This document shows, piece after piece, positions 25,686-34,677 of a DNA stretch of 64,000 bases; the first letter of the stretch is position 1, and every line of letters starts with the position of its first letter. The DNA is from Sulfuritalea sp. (GTDB lineage: Bacteria > Pseudomonadota > Gammaproteobacteria > Burkholderiales > Rhodocyclaceae). The notes beneath the pieces were generated by a model, which saw nothing but the letters and a program-made list of their open reading frames with translations, did not search any database and was not told where the DNA came from. The stretch covers positions 1 through 64,000 of the forward strand of contig JAOTRV010000023.1 in the NCBI GenBank assembly GCA_030247575.1, in the 5' to 3' direction. The position numbers and the translations under genes were made by a program.

Positions 25686-28495
25686 GAATTTCCTCCCGGC
25701 GATTCTTCCTTATATCCCCGGCCCCCGGCGGGGACGGAATCCCCTTGCGGGATCGCGCCATTATCGCCCGCCTGTCGCGGCAGTGTGAACACAAAGCGCG
25801 CGCCGGCCCCCGGAGTGCTTTCGGCCCACAGGCGGCCGTTGAAATACTCGATGATCTGGCGGCTGATCGGCAGGCCGAGGCCGGTCCCCTGCGGCTTGTC
25901 GGTCAGGACGTCCGAGGTGGTCGCACCCTGATGGAATTTGTCGAAGATCACCTCCCGATCCTGAGCCTGGATGCCCGGGCCGTTGTCGACGACGCTGACG
26001 CGCACTTCGCTCGCCGTGCCGCCGGCGTCTACTGTCACGCGACCGGTCCCGGCCGGAACGAACTTCAGTGCGTTCGACAGCAGATTCACCAGCACCTGCA
26101 TCAGACGGTCGCGATCGGCGAGCACGGTGAGCCCCGGCTCGCAGCCCGCGAATTCCAGCGTGACATGCTTCTCGGCAAACAGAACGGTCAGGGATTCGGC
26201 CGCCTCGCGGATCACCTCCGCCACATCGACGGCGGCCACCGTCCATTCCGCGCGACCGGATTCGAGCTTGGCCAGATCGAGTATCTGGTTGATCAGCCGC
26301 GACAGCCTCACGGTTTCGCTGACGATGATGCCGACAAAGCGCGATCGCTGCGCCAGGTCGATCTTCGGGTCCTCCTGCAGCATTTCCGAAAAGGCCCGGA
26401 TCGAGGTCAGCGGCGTGCGCAATTCGTGAGTCACGGTCGAAATGAAATCGTCCTTCATGCGATCCAGCTCGCGCAAACGGGCATTGGCCTCCCTCAATTC
26501 CGCCGTGGCGCGCGTCAGCTCCTTGGACTTCTGTTCCAGTTCGCGCGTGTAGGCACGCACCTGCGAGGCCTCGTCGAGAATGTTCATCACCTCGTCGAGG
26601 CCGAGCGGTTCCTCCTTCACCACCGACGCCACCATGACGCGCGCCGACGCCGACCCGATGGCGCCGGCCAGCAGGGCTTCGGCGAAGCCGACCAGGCGCG
26701 CGTCGGCGGGAAGCTCGTGGATGCCCTTCAGGCCGCGTTGCTGCGCGTGGCGGGCAAAGGCCTCCTTGGCGCGCGCCAGGCCGAGAAAACGCCCCGCCAG
26801 CGGCAGCAGATCGGCCACGCCGGCGGTGCTGCGCCAGCCGGGCGTACCCGCCGCCTCCGCGCCGCCGACGAACAAGGTCGCCTGCCGCGCCTCGCGCACG
26901 TTCGGCACACGCTGCAGGGAAACGCCGATGTAGGTGCCGAGGTTCGCCAGCAGGCTCCAGACCAGGCAATGGGTGATCTCGTCGAGACCGGTCAGGCCGA
27001 ACAGATGCTGCGGACGCAGCAGCTCGATGCCGAACAGGCCGTGCGCAATGAAGCCGTCCGGCAACCAGCCCGATTTGGCGAAGGACGGCAGCAGCAGCGT
27101 ATAGGCCCACACCACGAAACCCGCCGCCAGGCCGGTCAGCGCGCCGTCGCGCGTGCCGCCCTTCCAGAACAGTCCGCCGATCACGGCGGGGGCGAACTGC
27201 GCCACCGCGGCGAAGGAAATCAGGCCGATCGACACCAGCGCGTAGGCTTCGCCTGCGACGCGGAAATACAGATAGCCGAGGCCGAGAATCACGGCAATGG
27301 CCCAGCGCCGGATTTCCAGCAGCAGGCCCGAAAGATCCGCGCGCGCGGCCAGGCCCAGCATCGGCAGGCGCAGCAGGAGCGGCATCACCAGATCGTTGCA
27401 GACCATGGTCGACAGGGCGATGGTCTCCACGATGACCATCCCCGTGGCGGCCGACAGGCCGCCGATATACACCAGCAGCGTCAGCGCCTCCTGCTGGTGC
27501 GCCATCGGCAGGGTCAGCACGAAAGTGTCGGCGTCCACCGTTCCAGCCGGAAAGTGCAGCATGCCGGCCAGCGCCACGGGCAGGACGAACAGGTTGATCA
27601 GGAACAGGTAAAGCGGGAACATCCAGACGGCTCGCCGCAAATGGCTTTCGTCGACGTTCTCGACCACGGCGATCTGGAACTGGCGCGGCAGCAGCAGCGA
27701 GGCGAACATCGAAAGAAAGATCAGGGTGCCCCAGGTGCCGTAGGCGGCCGGAGAGTCGGCGGTGGCGAGACGGCGCGCGACATCCGGTACGGCGGCCGCC
27801 TGCGCGAAAATGTCGGCGACGCCGTCGTGCATGCCCCAGACGACGAAGACGCCCACCGCCAGAAAGGCGACGAGCTTGACCACCGACTCGACGGCGATCG
27901 CCGCCACCATGCCTTCGTGGCGCTCGGTCGCATCGAGATGGCGGGTGCCGAACAGAATCGTGAACGCGGCGAGGATCATCGCCACATACAGCGCGCTGTC
28001 GTAGAACAGCGGCACGGCGCCGGCCGTGGCCGGCATGACGATGTCGGGATAACTGGCGAGGATCGAAAAGCTGTTGGAAACCGCCTTGAGCTGCAGGGCG
28101 ATATAGGGAACCACGCCGACCACCGCGATCACCGTCACCAGACCGCCGAGCACCTGGCTCTTGCCATAGCGCGAAGCGACGAAGTCGGCGATCGACGTGA
28201 TGCGATTGGTCTTGGCGACCCGGATCATCTTGTGCAGGATGAAACCGGCCAGCGCGAACAGCAGGGTCGGGCCGAGATAGATCGGCAGGAAGCCGATGCC
28301 GCTGGCGGCGGCGCGGCCGACGCTGCCGTAGAAGGTCCACGTCGTGCAGTACACACCCAGCGACAGCGCATAGACCACCGGGTTGGCGATCAGCGAGCGT
28401 CCGAGGTCCGCGCGCCGGTCCGCATACCAGGCGATGGCGAACAGCACGCCGAGGTACAGAAACGAGGCGAGGACGATGACCCAGCCTTGCAGCAT
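25682..28495 (-). CDS. SLC5 symporter-histidine kinase fusion (CbrA/CrbS-like)
   Basis: Protein of 937 residues. The N-terminal half is a sodium:solute symporter with about 13 membrane helices (opens GWVIVLASFLYLGVLFAIAW). A STAC-like linker (about 530-650), a coiled coil and a histidine kinase follow: H-box FISTVTHELRTPLTSIRAFS, N-box NLLSNALKFVP, G-boxes VVDNGPGI and GTGLGLPISRQI. No PAS domain is evident. Relatives such as CbrA and CrbS couple carbon-source sensing to acetate and amino acid use; the adjacent acs fits CrbS. The last 20 residues (IPQGDSVPAGG) are encoded by repeat R2. An R3 repeat lies at 26012-26035. Confidence 0.9.
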   Translation of the reverse strand: MLQGWVIVLASFLYLGVLFAIAWYADRRADLGRSLIANPVVYALSLGVYCTTWTFYGSVGRAAASGIGFLPIYLGPTLLFALAGFILHKMIRVAKTNRITSIADFVASRYGKSQVLGGLVTVIAVVGVVPYIALQLKAVSNSFSILASYPDIVMPATAGAVPLFYDSALYVAMILAAFTILFGTRHLDATERHEGMVAAIAVESVVKLVAFLAVGVFVVWGMHDGVADIFAQAAAVPDVARRLATADSPAAYGTWGTLIFLSMFASLLLPRQFQIAVVENVDESHLRRAVWMFPLYLFLINLFVLPVALAGMLHFPAGTVDADTFVLTLPMAHQQEALTLLVYIGGLSAATGMVIVETIALSTMVCNDLVMPLLLRLPMLGLAARADLSGLLLEIRRWAIAVILGLGYLYFRVAGEAYALVSIGLISFAAVAQFAPAVIGGLFWKGGTRDGALTGLAAGFVVWAYTLLLPSFAKSGWLPDGFIAHGLFGIELLRPQHLFGLTGLDEITHCLVWSLLANLGTYIGVSLQRVPNVREARQATLFVGGAEAAGTPGWRSTAGVADLLPLAGRFLGLARAKEAFARHAQQRGLKGIHELPADARLVGFAEALLAGAIGSASARVMVASVVKEEPLGLDEVMNILDEASQVRAYTRELEQKSKELTRATAELREANARLRELDRMKDDFISTVTHELRTPLTSIRAFSEMLQEDPKIDLAQRSRFVGIIVSETVRLSRLINQILDLAKLESGRAEWTVAAVDVAEVIREAAESLTVLFAEKHVTLEFAGCEPGLTVLADRDRLMQVLVNLLSNALKFVPAGTGRVTVDAGGTASEVRVSVVDNGPGIQAQDREVIFDKFHQGATTSDVLTDKPQGTGLGLPISRQIIEYFNGRLWAESTPGAGARFVFTLPRQAGDNGAIPQGDSVPAGGRGYKEESPGGNS
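25715..25751 (-). repeat. Dispersed repeat R2, copy 1 (kinase C-terminus)
   Basis: Minus-strand reading contains CCCGCAAGGGGATTCCGTCC then a GC-rich dyad. It resembles the copies at 28718-28752 and 39668-39700 and encodes the last residues of the symporter-kinase. Confidence 0.55.
26012..26035 (-). repeat. Dispersed repeat R3, copy 4 (in symporter-kinase)
   Basis: Minus-strand copy reading AGTAGACGCCGGCGGCACGG, translated in frame as VDAGGTA within the ATPase domain of the kinase. Confidence 0.7.
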
Positions 28496-28496
28496 C

Positions 28497-28697
28497 TCAG
28501 TTGTCTTTTCTCTCGACTACCCAGGCCATTTGCACGATCAGTGCCAGCCACGATCCCATGAGCCACGCATACAGCGGCGGCAGTCCGAAAAAGTCGCCGC
28601 CGCGATTGAATACCGAAAGCAGGGGATAGTTGAAAAAGAAGCAACCGAGCAGGAACAGAAACGCCAGGCGCTGAGCGGTGAGTCGGGAGCGAATCAT
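28497..28697 (-). CDS. Small two-helix membrane protein preceding the symporter-kinase
   Basis: Protein of 66 residues with two hydrophobic helices (LAFLFLLGCFFFNYPLLSVF and YAWLMGSWLALIVQMAWVV). The ATG at 28697 has a good RBS (GGAGGTGA). It ends 1 bp before the symporter-kinase start. Small membrane proteins often precede SLC5 transporters of the acetate group (DUF4212/DUF485 type); this one may be an accessory subunit of the sensor, though I cannot name its family with certainty. Confidence 0.7.
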   Translation of the reverse strand: MIRSRLTAQRLAFLFLLGCFFFNYPLLSVFNRGGDFFGLPPLYAWLMGSWLALIVQMAWVVERKDN

Positions 28698-28717
28698 TGC
28701 ATCACCTCCGCAAGATC

Positions 28718-28752
28718 CCGTTGCGGGATACCGTCCCCGCAGTACGCGGGAA
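28718..28752 (+). repeat. Dispersed repeat R2, copy 2
   Basis: Contains CCCGTTGCGGGATACCGTCC followed by the arm pair CCGC/GCGG. It lies in the short space between the acs terminator and the small membrane gene, where any promoter of the operon would have to be. Confidence 0.55.
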
Positions 28753-28762
28753 CGCAAAAGCA

Positions 28763-28794
28763 AAAGAGCGCCCGTCTCGCGAGGGGCGCTCTTT
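28763..28794 (-). terminator. Rho-independent terminator after acs
   Basis: A perfect 11-bp stem (AAAGAGCGCCC paired with GGGCGCTCTTT) with a 10-nt loop, followed on the minus strand by TTTTGCTTTTG. It lies 19 bp past the acs stop and should end most acs transcripts before the downstream sensor operon. Confidence 0.9.
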
Positions 28795-28812
28795 GTCCGT
28801 CATGGCACGGCG

Positions 28813-30795
28813 TCAGGCGTTCTGCTTCAACTGATCCAGGATGCTGGGATTCTCCAGCGTGGAAACGTCCTGGGTGATGTCCTCGCCCTTGGCCAGGCTG
28901 CGCAGCAGGCGCCGCATGATCTTGCCGGAACGCGTCTTCGGCAGGTTCTCGCCGAAGCGGATGTCCTTCGGCTTGGCGATCGGGCCGATTTCCTTGCCAA
29001 CCCAGTTGCGCAGGTCGTTGGCGATCTTCTTGGCTTCTTCAGCCGAGGGACGCGCCTGCTTGAGCACGACGAAGGCGCAGATGGCCTCGCCGGTCAGGTC
29101 ATCGGGACGGCCGACCACGGCAGCTTCCGCCACCAGCGGGTTGGAGACCAGCGCCGACTCGATTTCCATGGTGCCCATGCGGTGGCCGGAGACGTTCAGC
29201 ACGTCGTCGATGCGCCCCATGATGGTGAAGTAGCCGGTCTTGGCGTCACGCATCGCGCCGTCGCCGGCGAGGTACAGCTTGCCGCCGAAATCCACAGGAA
29301 AGTAGGACTTCTTGTAGCGCTCCGGATCGCCATAGATGGTGCGGATCATCGCCGGCCAGGGCTTCTTGACGACGAGGAAGCCGCCCTTGCCCCATTCGAC
29401 ATCGTTGCCGGTTTCGTCGACGATCGCGGCCGCAATGCCGGGGAACGGCAGGGTGCAGGAGCCCGGCACCAGCGGCGTCACGCCCGGCAGCGGCGTGATC
29501 ATGTGGCCGCCGGTCTCGGTCTGCCAGAAGGTATCCACGATCGGGCAGCGCGCGCCGCCGACGTTGTTGTAGTACCACATCCAGGCTTCCGGATTGATCG
29601 GCTCGCCGACCGAGCCGAGGATGCGCAGACTGGTCAGGTCGTAGTTCTTCGGGTGCGTCGTCGGCGTGTTTTCGCCGGCCTTGATCAACGAGCGGATCGC
29701 CGTCGGCGCGGTGTAGAAGATGTTGACCTTGTGCTTCTCGATGGTCTTCCAGAAGCGCCCGGCATCCGGGTAGGTGGGCACGCCTTCGAACACGATCTCC
29801 GTGGCGCCGCAGGCCAGCGGGCCGTAGGTGATGTAGGTGTGGCCGGTGACCCAGCCGATGTCGGCGGTGCACCAGAAGACATCGTCGGGCTTGATGTCGA
29901 AGGTCCACTTCATGGTCAGGATCGCATGCAGCAGATAACCGCCGGAGCTGTGCTGGACGCCCTTGGGCTTGCCGGTGGAACCGGAGGTGTAGAGCAGGAA
30001 CAGCGGATGTTCGGCTTCGACCCATTCCGGCTCGCAAACGTCGGATTGGCCGACGCAGGCGTCGTCCCACCAGATATCGCGGCCGGCCACCATGTTGCAA
30101 GGGCCGCCGGTGCGCCTGAAGACGATGACCGTCTTGATCGACTCGCAGCCGCCCATGGCGATGCCCTCGTCGACCGCCGGCTTCAGCGGAATGTTCTTGC
30201 CGCCGCGGCACTGCTCGTCGGAGGTGATGACGGCCACGGCGCCGGCATCCTGGATGCGCTCCTGCACGCTCTTGGCGGAGAAGCCGCCGAACACCACGGA
30301 ATGGATGGCGCCGATGCGGGCGCAGGCCTGCATGGCGACCACGCCTTCGACCGACATCGGCATGTAGATCAGGACGCGATCGCCCCTCTTGATGCCTTGC
30401 GCCTTCAGTGCATTGGCCAACGTGGCGACGCGGGACAGCAGTTCCTTGTAGGTGACCTTGGCAACCTGCCCGCCGTCGGCTTCAAAAATGATGGCGACCT
30501 TGTCGCCCAGGCCCGCCTCGATGTTGCGGTCGAGGCAGTTGTAGGAAACGTTCAGCTTGCCGTCGGCAAACCACTGATAAAAAGGGGCGTTCGACTCGTC
30601 GAGCGACTTGGTGAAGGGTTCCTTCCAACTGACATGCTCCCTGGCCAGACGTGCCCAGTAGCCGGAATAATCCGTCTCGGCCTCCTTGCACAGCGCCTCG
30701 TAGGCCGCCATCCCGGAAATGGTGGCCTTCTTGACCACTGCGTCCGCCGGGGGAAATACACGACTTTCCGTGACATTTGATTCGATGCTGGACAT
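28813..30795 (-). CDS. acs: Acetyl-CoA synthetase
   Basis: Protein of 660 residues, cytoplasmic, forming acetyl-CoA from acetate, ATP and CoA through acetyl-AMP. Visible motifs: P-loop [38 protein letters not shown]-type segment [12 protein letters not shown], hinge [20 protein letters not shown] and the C-terminal [13 protein letters not shown], whose Lys is the regulatory acetylation site in this family. The start at 30795 has AGGAG upstream. It is divergent from yqhA, and the downstream symporter-kinase operon is the likely acetate-sensing partner. Confidence 0.96.
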   Translation of the reverse strand: MSSIESNVTESRVFPPADAVVKKATISGMAAYEALCKEAETDYSGYWARLAREHVSWKEPFTKSLDESNAPFYQWFADGKLNVSYNCLDRNIEAGLGDKVAIIFEADGGQVAKVTYKELLSRVATLANALKAQGIKRGDRVLIYMPMSVEGVVAMQACARIGAIHSVVFGGFSAKSVQERIQDAGAVAVITSDEQCRGGKNIPLKPAVDEGIAMGGCESIKTVIVFRRTGGPCNMVAGRDIWWDDACVGQSDVCEPEWVEAEHPLFLLYTSGSTGKPKGVQHSSGGYLLHAILTMKWTFDIKPDDVFWCTADIGWVTGHTYITYGPLACGATEIVFEGVPTYPDAGRFWKTIEKHKVNIFYTAPTAIRSLIKAGENTPTTHPKNYDLTSLRILGSVGEPINPEAWMWYYNNVGGARCPIVDTFWQTETGGHMITPLPGVTPLVPGSCTLPFPGIAAAIVDETGNDVEWGKGGFLVVKKPWPAMIRTIYGDPERYKKSYFPVDFGGKLYLAGDGAMRDAKTGYFTIMGRIDDVLNVSGHRMGTMEIESALVSNPLVAEAAVVGRPDDLTGEAICAFVVLKQARPSAEEAKKIANDLRNWVGKEIGPIAKPKDIRFGENLPKTRSGKIMRRLLRSLAKGEDITQDVSTLENPSILDQLKQNA

Positions 30796-30811
30796 TGACA
30801 CCACTCCTCTC

Positions 30812-30840
30812 GCATGAAACCGGATGAAATCCGGATGAAA
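30812..30840. promoter_or_regulatory. Direct repeats in the acs leader
   Basis: CGGATGAAAT and CCGGATGAAA occur back to back, with a third partial GCATGAAAC, just upstream of the acs RBS. On the acs transcript they read as repeated TTTCATCCGG. Whether they bind a regulator or influence translation is unknown. Confidence 0.3.
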
Positions 30841-31055
30841 AGAACTTCCGCCAATCTGACCAAGCCTGCAATCGGGCGGACAAGGTTTGCACTTCCGAAG
30901 GGAAAACCTGCTGCTGGCAGCCAGCCGCCTTCTTCTCCCGCTTTTTCGCCACATATTAAAGCCAAAGACCCTTACATGCCACTTACGCAGCCGCCGTGGA
31001 TGATTCCCGGTCTCCTGGGGTAATATTGCTGCCCCGCACCACAGAGCCCAATGCC

Positions 31056-31583
31056 ATGAACCGGATCATCAAGCCAATGGAGTTTTTCATTTTCTGGAGC
31101 CGCTGGCTGCAGGCACCGCTCTACCTTGGACTGATCATCGCCCAGGGCGTCTATGTGTATCAGTTCATGCACGAACTGGCGCTCCTGGTCACCAAGGCCG
31201 GCAGCCTCAACGAAAACGAAGTGATGCTGATCGTGCTGGGCCTGATCGACGTGGTGATGATCGCCAACCTGTTGATCATGGTCATAATAGGCGGCTACGA
31301 AACCTTCGTTTCGCGACTCGATCTCGAGGGCCACCCCGACCAGCCGGAATGGCTGTCCCACGTCAATGCCGGCGTGCTCAAGGTCAAGCTGGCGGTCGCC
31401 CTGATCAGCATTTCATCGATCCACCTGCTGCGCACCTTCATCAATGCGGCGCAAACCGACGACCGCGTCATCGTCACGCAAATCGCCATTCATGCCTCCT
31501 TCCTGATTTCCGCCATCGCCATCGCCTACACGGACAAGATCATGATGCAGACGCTGACCATCAGCCATGTCGCCAAACATTGA
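31056..31583 (+). CDS. yqhA: YqhA/UPF0114 family membrane protein
   Basis: Inner-membrane protein of 175 residues with about four hydrophobic segments ([64 protein letters not shown]). The sequence [20 protein letters not shown] is characteristic of the UPF0114 family, whose function is not established. The ATG at 31056 begins [17 protein letters not shown]. It ends 13 bp before fumA and may be co-transcribed with it. Confidence 0.85.
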   Translation: MNRIIKPMEFFIFWSRWLQAPLYLGLIIAQGVYVYQFMHELALLVTKAGSLNENEVMLIVLGLIDVVMIANLLIMVIIGGYETFVSRLDLEGHPDQPEWLSHVNAGVLKVKLAVALISISSIHLLRTFINAAQTDDRVIVTQIAIHASFLISAIAIAYTDKIMMQTLTISHVAKH

Positions 31584-31596
31584 TACGGAGCCTGCC

Positions 31597-33117
31597 ATGA
31601 CCACCATCCGCCAAGAAGATTTCATCCAGTCCATCGCCGACGCCTTCCAGTTCATCAGCTACTATCATCCGCTCGACTACATCACGGCGCTCGGCGCGGC
31701 TTACGAACGCGAGGAGTCGCCGGCGGCCAAGGACGCCATCGCCCAGATCCTGACCAACAGCCGCATGTCGGCCGAGGGCCACCGCCCGATCTGCCAGGAC
31801 ACCGGCATCGCGCTGGTGTTCCTCAAGGTCGGCATGAATGTGCGCTGGGAGGCCACGCTGTCGGTGCAGGACATGGTCAATGAGGGCGTGCGCCGCGCCT
31901 ATGCCAACCCGGACAACCCGCTGCGCGCCTCGGTGCTGGCCGACCCCGCCGGCGCACGAAAGAACACGAAGGACAACACGCCGGCCGTGGTGCATTACGA
32001 AATCGTCCCCGGAAATCACGTCGAAGTCATCTGCGCGGCCAAGGGCGGCGGCTCCGAGGCCAAGGCCAAGTTCGCCATGCTGAATCCCTCCGACGACCTG
32101 GTCGAGTGGGTGCTCAAGACGGTGCCGACCATGGGCGCCGGCTGGTGCCCGCCCGGCATCCTCGGCGTCGGCATCGGCGGCACGCCGGAAAAGGCCATGC
32201 TGCTGGCCAAGGAAGCCATCATGGCGCCGGTGGATATCCATGAACTGAAGGCGCGTGGAGCGAAAACACGGGCCGAGGAACTGCGCCTCGAACTCCACGA
32301 AAAGGTCAATGCGCTGGGCATCGGCGCGCAGGGCCTGGGCGGCCTCACCACGGTGCTCGACGTCAAGGTGCTCGACTACCCGACCCACGCCGCCAACCTG
32401 CCGGTGGCGCTGATCCCCAATTGCGCGGCGACACGCCACATCCATTTCGAACTCGACGGTTCCGGCCCGGCGAAGCTGCAGCCGCCCAGCCTCGAAGACT
32501 GGCCCAAGGTCACCTGGCAGGCCGACGCCGCCACCGCCACCCGCGTGGACCTCGACAGCCTGACCAAGGCCCAGGTCGCCGCCTGGAAGCCCGGCCAGAA
32601 GCTGCTGCTCAACGGCAAGATGCTGACCGGCCGCGACGCCGCCCACAAGCGCATCGCCGAAATGCTGGCCAAAGGCGAAAAGCTCCCGGTGGATTTCACC
32701 AACCGCGTGATCTACTACGTCGGCCCGGTCGATCCGGTCGGCAAGGAAGTGGTCGGCCCCGCCGGCCCCACCACCGCGACGCGGATGGACAAGTTCACCC
32801 GCATGATGCTGGAGCAGACCGGCCTGATTTCCATGGTCGGCAAAGCCGAGCGCGGCCCGGCGGCGATCGAGGCGATCAAGGACAACCAGTCGGCCTATCT
32901 GATGGCCGTCGGCGGCGCCGCCTACCTCGTGGCCAAGGCCATCCAGTCGGCCAAGGTGGTCGGCTTCGCCGACCTCGGCATGGAAGCCATCTACGAGTTC
33001 GACGTGAAGGACATGCCCGTCACCGTCGCCGTCGATTCGCTGGGCACCTCGGTACACATCACCGGACCGAAGGAATGGCAAGCGAAGATCGGCAAGATTC
33101 CGGTCAAGGTCGCCTGA
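31597..33117 (+). CDS. fumA: Class I fumarate hydratase (4Fe-4S)
   Basis: Protein of 506 residues that interconverts fumarate and malate in the TCA cycle. It has the fused alpha/beta domains of class I fumarases. Candidate cluster ligands are the Cys residues in RPICQDTGIA, GWCPPGILGVGIGG and IPNCAATRH; the C-terminal beta domain shows NRVIYYVGPVDPV and GPTTATRMDKFT. The ATG at 31597 is 6 nt after GGAG. Oxygen sensitivity is typical of the class. Confidence 0.95.
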   Translation: MTTIRQEDFIQSIADAFQFISYYHPLDYITALGAAYEREESPAAKDAIAQILTNSRMSAEGHRPICQDTGIALVFLKVGMNVRWEATLSVQDMVNEGVRRAYANPDNPLRASVLADPAGARKNTKDNTPAVVHYEIVPGNHVEVICAAKGGGSEAKAKFAMLNPSDDLVEWVLKTVPTMGAGWCPPGILGVGIGGTPEKAMLLAKEAIMAPVDIHELKARGAKTRAEELRLELHEKVNALGIGAQGLGGLTTVLDVKVLDYPTHAANLPVALIPNCAATRHIHFELDGSGPAKLQPPSLEDWPKVTWQADAATATRVDLDSLTKAQVAAWKPGQKLLLNGKMLTGRDAAHKRIAEMLAKGEKLPVDFTNRVIYYVGPVDPVGKEVVGPAGPTTATRMDKFTRMMLEQTGLISMVGKAERGPAAIEAIKDNQSAYLMAVGGAAYLVAKAIQSAKVVGFADLGMEAIYEFDVKDMPVTVAVDSLGTSVHITGPKEWQAKIGKIPVKVA

Positions 33118-33218
33118 TTATCCGAGACCACGACGGAAGAAATCCTGATCCCGCCGGCCCATGGCACGGTGGCGGTACGGAGCATGCCCAAACTTGCGCA
33201 CGCAATGTCCGCCAGCGG

Positions 33219-33776
33219 TCAGGCCGGCGCCAGATTGAGCGCCTTGGCAATCTCGGCAGCGAATTTGGCCGCTTCCCCTTGATCCGGAATTTCATCGGTG
33301 AGCGCTCGTGCCAGTACCCGCAAGTCGGTGGTCCGCTCGAAATGATCCGCACAAACAATCTCGGCCATTGGCCCGATGTACTTCGTCAAGACTTTCTGAA
33401 TGGTTGTCCTGACTTCCGCCGTGAGCCCGCCAGGCACTGAAGAACCTGGCGCCACGACGGACGGCGCGATTTTTGGAGCTGCCCCCCCAAGATAGTCAAA
33501 AATGGCCTGGGTGGGCAAATTGTGCCGTTCCGACGGAGCGACGAAGGCTTCATCAAATCGAAACTTGGCATATTTAATTTTTCCCAGAACCGCCAGCACA
33601 TCAAGTCCCCGCCGATTACGGTGCATCAGAGAAACAATGTCGCCGCCGTCTATCAGCACCTGCGCCATGTAATTCTCGTCACTGACCAGAAACAAGGTAC
33701 CCGTTCGGCGCTCGGCGCACAATTGTTTGATGAATTCAACGATTTTTGAAAGCGGCGTCCACTCTGCCTGTGCCAT
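33219..33776 (-). CDS. DUF4388-like protein with C-terminal GPMA-type domain
   Basis: Protein of 185 residues. Residues about 10-100 resemble the DUF4388 fold (LSKIVEFIKQLCAERRTGTL; VLIDGGDIVSLMHRNRRG), often found in gliding, chemotaxis or kinase-associated proteins. The last 70 residues (VRTTIQKVLTKYIGPMAEIV, then RVLARALTDEIPDQ) match a small helical module that also occurs at the C-termini of signalling proteins. The ATG at 33776 has a GGAGG-type RBS. It converges with fumA and diverges, across about 0.9 kb, from a Cache-HAMP protein, which suggests a common signalling role (inference). Confidence 0.6.
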   Translation of the reverse strand: MAQAEWTPLSKIVEFIKQLCAERRTGTLFLVSDENYMAQVLIDGGDIVSLMHRNRRGLDVLAVLGKIKYAKFRFDEAFVAPSERHNLPTQAIFDYLGGAAPKIAPSVVAPGSSVPGGLTAEVRTTIQKVLTKYIGPMAEIVCADHFERTTDLRVLARALTDEIPDQGEAAKFAAEIAKALNLAPA

Positions 33777-34677
33777 CTCGCATCCCTCCCAGATAATTTT
33801 GTAATCGGTTGCAGCAACCCGCCGCAACTCTTTCTATGCCTGCTTCATGATTCACGAAGTCGTCGGGAGCGACGCGCAGCCTGGGATTTGGCCGGAGAAC
33901 ACCGCAACTCTCGACGAATCACGAAGAGTTTCAGCTCCACCCAAAGTCGCCAACTGCCCCACGGGTCAGCACTCAACGCCGAACCAGCCGTACCACGCCA
34001 TACGAGATCAGGCGAATCCAGAGCCGGAATTTCATCTCGCCCCGAGAACCACGCTCGCCTTGGGAGAGAAAGCCGCACTCAGGTCGCCGTTCACGGTGTC
34101 ATGCGCGAAGCCGCTATCGACAACCAAATCATTGATTCAATATTCAATTGCTCACATGGCGTCCCAATATCACTTCCATGCAACTCCTGCCGGCTTCTGC
34201 TTTGCTTCAGTTACCACGATCGCCATTTCGTTCGTCTCCGAGCCTGGTAACAACAAAGCACATCCATCGAACCAGCTGTCCACGTTGGGCATTTTAGCTT
34301 TATTTTTAAAGGTCTCTGCGCGCTCAAATGCGCCTCGATGCGCCCGCCGTACTGCTTGACTTCATACAATCAGCCTATCCAGCATATAACGCTTTCAATT
34401 TTTGCACAACGTGATATTATAGCGACTCCACTTGCAATAGATAATGTATCATTAATTTATTGCATGCGGCCATAAGCATGCAGTGGACACAAGAGGCTGC
34501 GTCAACAGACAACAGCCCCCGGCCGGCCTCAATGCCAGCTCTCCCATGCACGCGATGCGCTTCGTCCCGTTTGCGCGAATTGCCAATCCGACAAAATCAA
34601 TTCGGGGCACGCCAGAAAGCTTTCGCTACTTCAGCAGGTTGATCAATCCGACAAATTCGAATGGGAGGGCCGCAATT
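33777..34677. other. Long intergenic region, relatively AT-rich
   Basis: About 900 bp between divergent genes. The frames seen here have no recognisable domain or good RBS, so I call no gene. The right half is clearly more AT-rich than its surroundings and holds a possible promoter (TTTCAA, 16 bp, TATTAT, about 34394-34421) and a 32-bp palindrome at 34433-34464. Confidence 0.6.
34433..34464. promoter_or_regulatory. 32-bp imperfect palindrome, possible operator
   Basis: The outer arms TGCAATA/TATTGCA and the inner arms TAATG/CATTA are nested around a 3-nt centre. It lies just downstream of a possible promoter and about 215 bp before the Cache-HAMP start. It could be a dimeric regulator site or an mRNA hairpin. 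Confidence 0.45.

Noticed and set aside
33117-33219. Terminator between fumA and the DUF4388-like gene
   Set aside because: Only a 5-bp CCGCC/GGCGG pairing with a long loop and no T-run was found.
33845-34359. Possible genes in the spacer before the Cache-HAMP gene
   Set aside because: The frames lack an RBS and recognisable domains, and are rich in residues expected from non-coding sequence.
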